Origin: Actinomycetota bacterium
GTDB lineage: Bacteria > Actinomycetota > Actinomycetes > Actinomycetales > Microbacteriaceae
Length of the DNA stretch: 12,909 nt
Reading direction: 5' to 3'
Assembly: GCA_009703635.1 (NCBI GenBank)
Contig: WLFS01000006.1
Coordinates: 1-12,909, forward strand
This document shows, in pieces, positions 6,328-12,909 of this stretch (positions are counted from its first letter, which is position 1; each line of letters begins with the position of its first letter). The notes beneath the pieces are model-generated. The model was not told where the DNA came from. It was given only the letters and a program-made list of their open reading frames with translations, and searched no databases. A program made the position numbers and the translations under genes.

Positions 6328-7268
6328 CAATCGACCAATGATCTTCCGGTCAGGCGAAGGAAAACGTCTTCCAGAGAGCTTCTACGAACCAATGATGTCA
6401 CCGGGCTCAAACCCAACTTCACAATCTGCTCAAGAATCTTCTCGCCGTTTTCGGCGTAGATTAGAATTCGATCTGGAAGAACCTCGGTGCGCTCACCTAG
6501 ACCTTCGATTTGCTTCGCGACTTCTTTGTTTTGACTGGATCCAAAACGAACCTCAAGAACTTCCTTACTTGAGTACTGCTTGATGAGATCCGCAGGGGAA
6601 CCCTCGGCCATAATTCGACCTTTATCCATAACAACTAATCGGTCGCAGAGCTGCTCAGCTTCGTCCATGTAGTGGGTTGTGATTACCAGAGTGACGCCTT
6701 GCTCCTTTAGACGAAAAAGTCGATCCCAAAGCACATGCCTTGCCTGAGGATCAAGGCCGGTAGTTGGCTCATCGAGCATCAAGATATCTGGTTCGTTAAC
6801 TAAAGCCCGGGCAATAGTGAGTCGTCGCTTCATTCCGCCGGAGAGTTCTTCAGTCTTGGCGTTTCGCTTTTCTTCGAGCTGAGCAAACTCGATCAGCTCT
6901 TCGATTTTGTTTTTCATAAACTTGCGGCTCAAACCAAAGTAGCGTCCGTAAATATAGAGATTTTCCCAAACCTTTAGCTCGCGATCCAAGTTGTCCTGCT
7001 GAGGAACAACACCAAGGTGTGCTCTTATCTCCGGCCCGTGTTTATTCGGGTCCTTACCTAGGATTTCTAGCTCTCCACCGGATCTCATAGACGTCGAGGC
7101 AATCATCCTCATGGTGGTTGACTTACCGGCTCCGTTTGGCCCAAGCAGGCCAAAGGCCTCACCCTGTTTGACCTCAAAATCAATGCCGTCTACAGCTACA
7201 AAGTCACCGTAGACCTTTCGTAGGCCTTTTGCCACAATCATGGACTTACTGTTTTGTTTTGCGGGCAC
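6327..7268 (-). CDS. ABC exporter ATPase, NodI/DrrA-like
   Basis: This is the ATP-binding subunit that should drive the two ABC-2 permeases encoded downstream. The 313-residue protein has Walker A GPNGAGKST (43-51), a Q-loop at VVPQQD (87-92), the signature LSGGMKRRL (142-150), Walker B ILMLDEP (162-168) and the switch histidine H199 in ITTHYMDEAEQ. A C-terminal domain of about 90 residues ends in SSLEDVFLRLTGR, as is usual for NodI/DrrA/CcmA-like ATPases. GTG at 7266-7268 is used. The ATG nine codons in (7239-7241) lacks any ribosome site, while AGGAA stands somewhat far (about 12 bases) before the GTG. The gene leads the minus-strand operon behind a TTGTTG-17-GATAAC promoter. Substrates of such systems range from drugs to lipids and glycans, and none can be chosen here. 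Confidence 0.93.
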   Translation of the reverse strand: MPAKQNSKSMIVAKGLRKVYGDFVAVDGIDFEVKQGEAFGLLGPNGAGKSTTMRMIASTSMRSGGELEILGKDPNKHGPEIRAHLGVVPQQDNLDRELKVWENLYIYGRYFGLSRKFMKNKIEELIEFAQLEEKRNAKTEELSGGMKRRLTIARALVNEPDILMLDEPTTGLDPQARHVLWDRLFRLKEQGVTLVITTHYMDEAEQLCDRLVVMDKGRIMAEGSPADLIKQYSSKEVLEVRFGSSQNKEVAKQIEGLGERTEVLPDRILIYAENGEKILEQIVKLGLSPVTSLVRRSSLEDVFLRLTGRSLVD

Positions 7269-7294
7269 GATTATTTCAATTCCTAAACTTTGGG

Positions 7295-7323
7295 GTTATC
7301 TCAGCCTTTCACACTAGCAACAA
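7295..7323 (-). promoter_or_regulatory. Candidate sigma-70-type promoter of the ABC-2 operon
   Basis: Read on the minus strand, TTGTTG (7323-7318) is followed after exactly 17 bases by GATAAC (7300-7295). Transcription would start near 7288, leaving a 5' leader of about 20 bases before the GTG at 7268. The -35 lies in one arm of an inverted repeat shared with the divergent gene. Confidence 0.45.
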
Positions 7324-7363
7324 GGAGCCCTGAGCAGACTTGGGTGGGGCTAGGTGTTGTTAG
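7314..7363. repeat. Inverted repeat between divergent promoters
   Basis: CTAGCAACA (7314-7322) and TGTTGTTAG (7355-7363) are inverted copies matching at eight of nine bases, 32 bases apart. The left arm covers the -35 of the leftward promoter and the right arm covers the -10 of the rightward one. A second, tighter inverted repeat GGCTA-N8-TAGCC lies at 7348-7365. Either could be an operator; no regulator gene is adjacent. Confidence 0.3.
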
Positions 7364-7366
7364 CCT
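7361..7366 (+). promoter_or_regulatory. Candidate -10 element giving a leaderless methyltransferase mRNA
   Basis: TAGCCT fits the actinobacterial TAnnnT -10 form and stands six bases before the ATG at 7373. The expected transcript start therefore falls on or next to the A of the start codon. No ribosome site precedes the ATG (TTGAGTA), which agrees with a leaderless message. A weak TTGGGT lies near 7340-7345 as a possible -35. Confidence 0.35.
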
Positions 7367-7372
7367 TGAGTA

Positions 7373-8239
7373 ATGCCAGCAGAAACCAATCTTGCGCCGA
7401 GGCTTGGCAACACCAGAGTCACGGGTAAAGAGCAGTTCTACACTCCATTAGCCCTGGCACACACCTTGGTTGAAAATGTTGAGGCAGTCCTGGGCTCGCT
7501 TAAGGGCAAGAGTGTGCTCGAGCCAGCTGGCGGAACCGGATCATTTGTTGAGGCAGCTTTTGCCAAAGGCGCCAAAGAAGTAATTAGCTTTGATATTGAG
7601 CCGCTTCACGAGAAGGTAGTTCTCGGAAGTTTTCTTGAGCAAGAACTTACTCAACGAAACTTGATATCTATTTCCAATCCCCCATTCGGAAGAAACAATT
7701 CTCTTAGCATTCCTTTTTTCAATCATGCAGCGCGCGTGAGCGATGCCATTTGCTTTATCGTCCCGAGGTCTTGGCGAAAGTGGTCGGTGACTAATCGGCT
7801 TGATCTAAACTTCGAATTGGTCTCCGACCAAGACATAGACATCGACTACGTGGACTCAAGCGGCGAACTGATTTCAGATAAATCCAGGCTGGCAACCTGT
7901 TTTCAGATCTGGAAGAAAACTGCAACGCCTCGAGTTCCAGTCAAGATAACCGACATGGGAGTAATCCAAAAAGTTTCCCCTGAACTTGCTGATGTTTCCA
8001 TGACAATCTTCGGTTACGGTTGCGGAAGCATAAAAGAAGATTTTGAACGCGTGCCGAACACAACTCAGCTATTCTTGAAACTAAACCACCCGCAGGCCCT
8101 TTCTGCTCTGCGGAGTGTTGACTTCTCCAAGTTTTTCAAAAGCACCGCTTACACCGAAGCCTTGTCTATTCAGGAGATTAACTACCTTCTGAACGAACAG
8201 ATTTATGGCGACCCAATGATTGAAGGTAGATCCAAATGA
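7373..8239 (+). CDS. NPPF-type class I SAM-dependent methyltransferase
   Basis: This is a class I methyltransferase of 288 residues that probably modifies an exocyclic amino group, such as adenine N6 in DNA or RNA. Motif X-like GKEQFYTP is at 18-25. The SAM-binding motif I, VLEPAGGTGSF, is at 48-58, with the acidic ribose ligand D74 after strand 2. The catalytic NPPF is at 102-105. The following FFNHAARVSDAICFIVPRSWRK and the CFQIWKK stretch belong to a recurrent family of small NPPF enzymes whose targets, as far as I know, are poorly defined. The C-terminal 110 residues could recognise the target. There is no restriction endonuclease beside it, so a restriction-modification role is not supported. 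Its last codons overlap the exporter start (ATGA at 8236-8239), which couples the two genes. The enzyme class is firm; the target is unknown. Confidence 0.8.
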   Translation: MPAETNLAPRLGNTRVTGKEQFYTPLALAHTLVENVEAVLGSLKGKSVLEPAGGTGSFVEAAFAKGAKEVISFDIEPLHEKVVLGSFLEQELTQRNLISISNPPFGRNNSLSIPFFNHAARVSDAICFIVPRSWRKWSVTNRLDLNFELVSDQDIDIDYVDSSGELISDKSRLATCFQIWKKTATPRVPVKITDMGVIQKVSPELADVSMTIFGYGCGSIKEDFERVPNTTQLFLKLNHPQALSALRSVDFSKFFKSTAYTEALSIQEINYLLNEQIYGDPMIEGRSK

Positions 8240-10023
8240 GCATGGCAGGCCGGGGCAGACAACTAAGCCCCAAAGATACCGGACCCAAAGCAAAGTTCAG
8301 CCAACTCACTCCGTACCTACTTGAGCACAGACCCGCGTTGATCGTTGCTGTGATTCTTTCGCTGATTGGAGCAGTTGTTAGCTTGGCTCAGCCACTAGTT
8401 GTGGGGCAAGTGATCACTGCCGTTCAAGAAGGTAAAGACGTCGGGCAGCTAGCTGCCTTCCTGGTTTTGATCATTTTCGGCGCTGGAATTACCTCAGGAT
8501 TTATGTACTACGTGCTTGCCAAGGCAGGCGAAGGGGTCGTTCTATCGGCCCGAAACAAGCTAGCCGTTCGATTACTAAAGCTTCCAATTTTGGAGTACGA
8601 CCTGAGACGAACCGGTGATCTGGTATCCCGGGTTGGATCAGATACGACCTTACTTCGAGCAGTTCTCACTCAGGGCCTGATTGATGCCGCCGGTGGTGTT
8701 CTGATCTTTGTTGGCGCAATAATCGCCATGGCATTTATTGATCCATTCCTATTGCTGCTTACCCTTGCAATGATCTCGGTGGCAGTTGTCGCAATTGTGA
8801 TCTCAGCACGTCAGATTCGTTCGGCAACTACTAAAGCTCAGCAGCGAGTTGGAGAAATGGCAGCTGCCGTTGAGCGAGCGTTATCTGCGGTGAGAACTAT
8901 TCGTGCAGCACGTGCTGAATCAAGAGAGACCGCAAGCATCAGCAACGACGCTAACGAGGCTTATGAGCAAGGTGTAAAGATTGCAAAAATCAACGCCTTG
9001 ATTTCGCCAATTGCAGGTGTTGCATCAAACGCTGCCTTCATAGTTGTGATTGGTGTGGGCGGATATCGAGTAGCTGCAGGAGAAACAGAAGTTGCAGATC
9101 TAGTTACTTTTATCCTTTTGATGTTTTTGATGATTAGACCGCTTGGACAGGCTTTTGGTGCATATAGCTCAGTGATGAGCGCCCTTGGTGCGCTGGCCCG
9201 CATTGAAGAGATACTTGTGCTTCCGTTGGAAGAAACAGCAAAAGAGTCGGCCCAGGTTAGTAAACCTAGAAAAACACAGAACGCAATTGAATTCAAAAAC
9301 GTAAACTTCGGCTATCCATCTACAGAGGATTTTCGAGATGGCAAGCCCGTTATCAACAACGTTAGCTTCAAGATTAAATCGGGTGACCGCGTTGCACTAG
9401 TGGGACCATCTGGATCTGGTAAGTCCACCATCTTGTCCTTGATTGAAAGGTTCTACGAACCAGACTCCGGAGAGATTCTGCTCGAAGGGGTTCCGGTTCG
9501 CGAGTTATCGCGCGATACCCTGAGGTCTCAGATTGGCTACGTTGAACAGGAAGCGCCAGTTCTAGCTGGAACAATCCGAAACAACTTGCTGATTGGCTCA
9601 CCGGATGCAACAGATGCGCAGCTTAAGAAAGTGTTAGGTCAGGTAAACATGACCTCAGTTCTCAAGCGAGACAAGCGTGGACTGGACGCCGAGGTGGGCG
9701 AAGCTGGAATTATGCTCTCCGGAGGAGAGCGCCAAAGGTTAGCTATTGCCCGTGCGCTTTTGGAGGCTCCACCGATTTTGCTTCTAGATGAGTCAACTTC
9801 GGCCCTTGATGGACTAAACGAGCAGCGCATGCGTGAGGCTATTGACGCTGTGGCTGAGGGAAGAACCATGATTGTCATCGCCCACAGATTGTCCACAGTC
9901 GTTGATAGTGATCAGATTATTGTTCTTGACCAAGGCAAGGTAGTCGGCATAGGAACCCATAGCCAACTGGTCAAATCAACACCTCTATACAAACAGTTGG
10001 CTAAGCAGCAGCTACTAGTTTGA
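8236..10023 (+). CDS. ABC half-exporter with fused membrane and ATPase domains
   Basis: This is a type IV ABC exporter of 595 residues that should act as a dimer, in the MsbA/BmrA/lipid-and-drug exporter class. A short basic head leads to a six-helix membrane domain (about 30-320), with a cytoplasmic coupling region rich in RxxRAARAES near 225. The ATPase domain shows Walker A GPSGSGKST (390-398), a Q-loop at VEQEAP, signature LSGGERQ (494-500), Walker B ILLLDES (514-520) with catalytic E519, and H550 in IAHRLSTV. All catalytic parts are present, so it could work as a homodimer. It overlaps the methyltransferase gene by four bases (ATGA). It ends 34 bases before kynU, with no clear terminator between, so read-through into the kyn genes is possible. 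The cargo is unknown. Confidence 0.93.
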   Translation: MSMAGRGRQLSPKDTGPKAKFSQLTPYLLEHRPALIVAVILSLIGAVVSLAQPLVVGQVITAVQEGKDVGQLAAFLVLIIFGAGITSGFMYYVLAKAGEGVVLSARNKLAVRLLKLPILEYDLRRTGDLVSRVGSDTTLLRAVLTQGLIDAAGGVLIFVGAIIAMAFIDPFLLLLTLAMISVAVVAIVISARQIRSATTKAQQRVGEMAAAVERALSAVRTIRAARAESRETASISNDANEAYEQGVKIAKINALISPIAGVASNAAFIVVIGVGGYRVAAGETEVADLVTFILLMFLMIRPLGQAFGAYSSVMSALGALARIEEILVLPLEETAKESAQVSKPRKTQNAIEFKNVNFGYPSTEDFRDGKPVINNVSFKIKSGDRVALVGPSGSGKSTILSLIERFYEPDSGEILLEGVPVRELSRDTLRSQIGYVEQEAPVLAGTIRNNLLIGSPDATDAQLKKVLGQVNMTSVLKRDKRGLDAEVGEAGIMLSGGERQRLAIARALLEAPPILLLDESTSALDGLNEQRMREAIDAVAEGRTMIVIAHRLSTVVDSDQIIVLDQGKVVGIGTHSQLVKSTPLYKQLAKQQLLV

Positions 10024-10034
10024 TTTGCTGCCGA

Positions 10035-10050
10035 AGCTTAGAGCTAGGCT
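10035..10050 (+). promoter_or_regulatory. Imperfect palindrome over the kynU -10 element
   Basis: AGCTTAG-AG-CTAGGCT has arms that match at six of seven bases. Its right half contains TAGGCT (10045-10050), a TAnnnT -10 element seven bases before the kynU ATG at 10058. There is no ribosome site before the ATG (GATTTTT), so a leaderless transcript starting at or near the A of ATG is likely. The palindrome is well placed as an operator. The -35 region is weak (TTGATT at 10020-10025, spacing 19). Confidence 0.35.
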
Positions 10051-10057
10051 GATTTTT

Positions 10058-11380
10058 ATGAACTATCCACTACTTGAAGGACTCGGCGATCCGCTGAGTC
10101 GAGACACCGCCCTAGCACTTGATAAGGCAGATGAGCTTGCCTCATTCCGCAAAGAGTTCTTCATCAAAGATGAAAACATTTGCTATCTGGATGGAAACTC
10201 ACTGGGCCGACTACCGCTAAAAACTATCGAGCGCGTCAATAGTTTCTTGACCGATGAGTGGGGAACCGAACTTGTTGATGGTTGGAGTCATTGGATTGAT
10301 GAGGCTCAACCTGCCGGAGATTTGCTGGGACGCGCTACCCTCGGTGCAAAACCTGGACAGGTTCTGGTCTGCGATACAACAAGTGTGAACTTGTATCAGT
10401 TATGTGTAGCTGCCATCAAGGCAAGGCCAAATCGCAAGACAATAATCGTTGACTCTGCAAATTTCCCAACCGATAGATATGTTGTTCAGGGAATTGCGGA
10501 GCAGTTTGGCCTGAAGCTAGTCACAATTGATAACGATGGCTCCGGTGGTCCGGGTGCAATCAAGATTGCTTCAGAAACTGAATTGATCACCGCCGAACTT
10601 CTAGCACCGCTGCTAAGCGATGATGTTGCGCTTGTCACACTACAAGCCGTGAACTACCGCTCTGGTGCAAGACCGAACATCAAAGCAATCACCGATCTGG
10701 TTCGCTCTTTTGGTGGGCTGGTGGTTTGGGATGCCTCCCACGCCGGCGGATCGGTCGAGCTTGATTTTGATGCCAACGGTGTTGATTTGGCAGTTGGCTG
10801 TACCTATAAATACGGAAATGCTGGCCCGGGGTCCCCCGCTTGGCTCTATGTAAAGAAGGAACTGCAGTCAGAACTAAAGGTTCCAATCCAGGGCTGGTTT
10901 GCTCAGGAAGAGCAGTTTGCGATGGGGCCTGTCTTTGACAAAAACACCGCTATCCGCGGATTCCAAATTGCCAGTCCTTCAATCATTGGTATCCGCGGCG
11001 TTCAAGTGAGCTACGAAATGATTGAACGGGCCGGAATTGCCAAGATAGCCAAGAAGGCTTCCCTTGGCACCGAGCTGATGATCGCCCTGTTTGACGCGTG
11101 GCTCGCCCCGCTGGGCTTTACTCTCTTGACTCCCAGAGATGCCAAATTGCGAGGCGGGCACATAACCATTGGACACCCCGAGGCCAAGCGCATCGCGGCT
11201 GGCTTGAGGCAGTTTGCTCAAGTAATTCCTGATTACCGAATGCCTAACTCGATTCGGTTAGCTATTTCTCCACTACCAACTAGTTTTATTGAGGTCTACG
11301 ACGGTTTCGAAAGAATCAGAGAATCGGTAAAGCGAAAAGACTATGAGAAAATCCAAGACAGCGGAAACAGGGTCACGTAA
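10058..11380 (+). CDS. kynU: Kynureninase
   Basis: Kynureninase is a PLP enzyme that splits L-kynurenine into anthranilate and L-alanine. The 440-residue product shows the family opening FRKEFFIKDENICYLDGNSLG, then the GWSHWIDEAQPAGDLLG stretch and CDTTSVNLYQL. The PLP pocket is present: D225 and H228 in WDASHAGG, and the Schiff-base lysine K251 in GCTYKYGNAGPGSPAWLYV. GWFAQEEQFAM and the small C-terminal domain ending IRLAISPLPTSF complete it. I chose ATG 10058 over an in-frame TTG at 10025. The ATG is the better codon, sits directly after a -10-like TAGGCT, and matches the expected N-terminus. Its TAA is followed with no gap by kynA. Kynurenine formamidase, which would join the two steps, is not in the window. 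Confidence 0.94.
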   Translation: MNYPLLEGLGDPLSRDTALALDKADELASFRKEFFIKDENICYLDGNSLGRLPLKTIERVNSFLTDEWGTELVDGWSHWIDEAQPAGDLLGRATLGAKPGQVLVCDTTSVNLYQLCVAAIKARPNRKTIIVDSANFPTDRYVVQGIAEQFGLKLVTIDNDGSGGPGAIKIASETELITAELLAPLLSDDVALVTLQAVNYRSGARPNIKAITDLVRSFGGLVVWDASHAGGSVELDFDANGVDLAVGCTYKYGNAGPGSPAWLYVKKELQSELKVPIQGWFAQEEQFAMGPVFDKNTAIRGFQIASPSIIGIRGVQVSYEMIERAGIAKIAKKASLGTELMIALFDAWLAPLGFTLLTPRDAKLRGGHITIGHPEAKRIAAGLRQFAQVIPDYRMPNSIRLAISPLPTSFIEVYDGFERIRESVKRKDYEKIQDSGNRVT

Positions 11381-12214
11381 ATGAGTCAAGAACACGACAA
11401 GGCAGTCACCTACACCAGCTACCTAAAAGTTGATGAGCTACTTCAACTTCAGCAACCACTTTCTGACGGTCCAGAACACGACGAGCTATTGTTCATCACA
11501 ATTCACCAGGTGTATGAGCTGTGGTTTAAGCAAGTGCTGCACGAATGCGCAGCTCTTCAGGCCACATTAGAATCGGGCAACACTCACCGCTCACTTGCGC
11601 TACTTGGTCGAGTAAGAACCATCATGAAAACTTGTGTGGCTCAGCTCGACATTCTAGAAACCATGACGCCACTTCAGTTCAACTCTTTCCGCGGGCGACT
11701 TAGTTCCGCTTCCGGATTTCAATCAGCTCAGTTCCGCGAACTAGAAGCAGTTCTTGGAAGACGCGATCAAGCAGGTGCCGATGCAACCCCTGGAACAGGA
11801 ATGGCCATGGCAGCTCACCTGGTTCCTGGTTCTGCTCCAAGACTTAGAGTTGAGGCCGCTATGACCAGGCCGAGTTTGTACGACTCTGCACTGAAATACT
11901 TTTCATCGCGGGGCCATGAAATTCCGTCCGAAGTTTTGAACCGAGACGTCACCGTCGGCTACGAAGCAAATGAGAAGGTCCAGGATGCCCTGCTGGATGC
12001 TCATCGAAACGACCCAGAATCCAACATGGTTGGAGAGGCCTTGGTTGATCTCGATGAAGGACTTCAGGAATGGCGCTACCGTCACGTGAAAATGGTGGAG
12101 CGAACCATTGGAGCCAAGATGGGTTCTGGTGGCTCATCCGGGGTTGGATACCTTTCCAGCACCCTATTTCGCCCCGTGTTTTCGGACCTTTGGGCTATTC
12201 GCTCTAGATTCTAG
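11381..12214 (+). CDS. kynA: Tryptophan 2,3-dioxygenase
   Basis: This haem enzyme opens the tryptophan indole ring with O2, giving N-formylkynurenine, the first step of the kynurenine route. The 277-residue protein has the TYTSYL opening and [19 protein letters not shown] with H42, which corresponds to the active-site histidine. It also has the substrate-pocket [20 protein letters not shown] and the proximal haem ligand H235 in [14 protein letters not shown]. The [11 protein letters not shown] loop near the C terminus closes over the substrate in family structures. Length fits bacterial members. It starts directly after the kynU stop, so the two are coupled. Its final SRF-stop overlaps the folD stop on the other strand by 11 bases. 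The product still needs a formamidase before KynU can act. Confidence 0.95.
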   Translation: MSQEHDKAVTYTSYLKVDELLQLQQPLSDGPEHDELLFITIHQVYELWFKQVLHECAALQATLESGNTHRSLALLGRVRTIMKTCVAQLDILETMTPLQFNSFRGRLSSASGFQSAQFRELEAVLGRRDQAGADATPGTGMAMAAHLVPGSAPRLRVEAAMTRPSLYDSALKYFSSRGHEIPSEVLNRDVTVGYEANEKVQDALLDAHRNDPESNMVGEALVDLDEGLQEWRYRHVKMVERTIGAKMGSGGSSGVGYLSSTLFRPVFSDLWAIRSRF

Positions 12215-12215
12215 A
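12203..12215. repeat. Near-palindrome shared by the kynA and folD stops
   Basis: TCTAGA-T-TCTAGA is symmetric except for its central base. Read rightward it encodes the end of KynA as Ser-Arg-Phe-stop. Read leftward it encodes the end of FolD as Ser-Arg-Ile-stop. It is too short and AT-rich to act as a terminator by itself. Confidence 0.6.
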
Positions 12216-12909
12216 AGCGGCGCGATCAACCACGTTTTTTACCAGCATGGCCCGAGTCATCGGACCAACCCCACCAGGATTTGGCGATAGCCAGCCAGCT
12301 ACTTCCGCAACCGCTGGATCAACATCGCCGACCAGGGACACTACTGCGTTTGCTTCAGATCTTGTAATTCCAACGTCCAAAACTACGGCTTGTGATTTAA
12401 TCCAATCGGCTTTGACAAAGTGCTTCACGCCAACTGCCGCTACCACAACGTCTGCTCGCTTAACCGCTTCAGGGATGTTCTTACTTCCCGAATGAAGCAG
12501 CGTCACGGTTGCATCGATGCTCTTTCGAGAAAGCAACAGCCCTAACGGCCTTCCAACAGTTACACCGCGACCAATAACTGCGACTTCTTTGCCTGCCAGG
12601 TCGTAGCCGTAGCGGCGCAGTAGTTCAACGATTCCCATTGGAGTGCATGGAAGTGGTGATGTGATTTCACCCGACACGTTCAAAACTAGTTTTCCAAGGT
12701 TGATTGGATGCAGTCCATCGGCGTCTTTGTCTGGATCGATGGCTTCCAGTAGCTCGTTGGTGTTAATTCCTACCGGCAGCGGAAGTTGAACTATGTAGCC
12801 AGTTACTTCCGGTGCATCATTTAGTTCATGGATGGCTTTGAAAATATCTGCTTTTGATGCACTAGCGGGCAAATCAATTCGAATTGATTGAACACCGACT
12901 TCAGCGCAG
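12204..12909 (-). CDS. folD: Methylenetetrahydrofolate dehydrogenase/cyclohydrolase, C-terminal part
   Basis: FolD interconverts 5,10-methylene-, 5,10-methenyl- and 10-formyl-tetrahydrofolate, supplying one-carbon units for purines and formyl-Met. The 5' end lies outside the window: the frame is open to base 12908 and reads ...[17 protein letters not shown], so the TTG at 12872 is an internal leucine, not a start. Visible blocks are [27 protein letters not shown] and [11 protein letters not shown]. The NADP site follows with [16 protein letters not shown], then [16 protein letters not shown] and the closing [15 protein letters not shown]. The catalytic YxxxK motif should lie just upstream, outside the window. 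The gene converges with kynA and overlaps it by 11 bases, with no terminator visible. Confidence 0.95.
   Translation of the reverse strand, partial: CAEVGVQSIRIDLPASASKADIFKAIHELNDAPEVTGYIVQLPLPVGINTNELLEAIDPDKDADGLHPINLGKLVLNVSGEITSPLPCTPMGIVELLRRYGYDLAGKEVAVIGRGVTVGRPLGLLLSRKSIDATVTLLHSGSKNIPEAVKRADVVVAAVGVKHFVKADWIKSQAVVLDVGITRSEANAVVSLVGDVDPAVAEVAGWLSPNPGGVGPMTRAMLVKNVVDRAASRI
12872..12889. repeat. 18-base perfect palindrome inside folD
   Basis: AATCAATTCGAATTGATT is its own reverse complement over all 18 bases and lies within the folD coding frame (Q-S-I-R-I region). It may be chance or a protein-binding site; nothing else nearby supports a function. Confidence 0.6.

Noticed and set aside
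6253..6583. Plus-strand open frames opposite the ABC ATPase and permease genes
   Set aside because: They lie antisense to well-supported coding sequence, have no recognisable motifs and no ribosome sites. They are shadow frames.
7373..8239. Restriction-modification or phage-defence system
   Set aside because: Only a lone methyltransferase is present. The next gene is an ordinary ABC exporter, with no nuclease, specificity subunit or other defence gene around it.
10025..10057. TTG start for kynU at 10025
   Set aside because: It would add eleven residues unlike kynureninase N-termini and would place the start upstream of the -10 element. ATG 10058 is better.
1..12214. A functional tryptophan module linking trpS with kynU-kynA
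   Set aside because: They are about 9 kb apart with unrelated operons on both strands between them. Shared tryptophan chemistry alone is no evidence of linkage.
1..12909. CRISPR arrays, tRNA or rRNA genes, insertion sequences, prophage parts
   Set aside because: I saw no spaced direct repeats, cloverleaf-like sequences, transposase or integrase genes. The gene content is that of a stable chromosome region.

Overview
The window is about 12.9 kb of densely packed chromosome. It probably comes from a small-genome actinomycete. The riboflavin proteins resemble actinobacterial ones: RibH has the SWH, TPHFDYVCDA and EDKGAEA blocks seen in mycobacterial lumazine synthase. The transporters and the low-leader gene starts also fit, but base composition looks near balanced rather than GC-rich. 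A freshwater planktonic Microbacteriaceae ('Luna'-type) fits best. That placement is inference and is not proved by any single feature.

Layout from left to right. (1) The 3' end of trpS (1-656, +). (2) A leader of about 300 bases (657-952) with a complete FMN riboswitch and two hairpins. The second hairpin runs into the ribD start codon. (3) A rib operon, ribD-ribE-ribBA-ribH, whose genes abut or overlap, followed 15 bases later by a 125-residue four-helix membrane protein (4295-4672). It encodes every dedicated enzyme from GTP to riboflavin except the phosphatase. (4) Ending head-on against it with no spacer, a minus-strand ABC-2 exporter operon read from 7268 down to 4673: one ATPase followed by two related permeases. 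(5) A 104-base divergent intergenic region with a promoter for each direction and inverted repeats. (6) A plus-strand pair joined by an ATGA overlap: an NPPF-type SAM-dependent methyltransferase and a one-chain ABC half-exporter. (7) A tryptophan catabolic pair, kynU-kynA, with a probable leaderless promoter and a palindrome over its -10. No kynurenine formamidase gene is present. (8) The 3' part of folD on the minus strand, overlapping the end of kynA by 11 bases inside a near-palindrome that gives both genes their stop codon.

Functionally these are four independent modules: flavin synthesis under FMN control, an exporter of unknown cargo, a methyltransferase-exporter pair of unknown role, and tryptophan to anthranilate breakdown. 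Most genes belong to well-known families. I do not see a clearly undescribed system. The points most worth following are the ribD start-codon/hairpin expression platform, the rib-operon membrane protein, the methyltransferase-exporter pair, the altered acidic loop in RibBA, and the operator-like palindrome at the kynU promoter.
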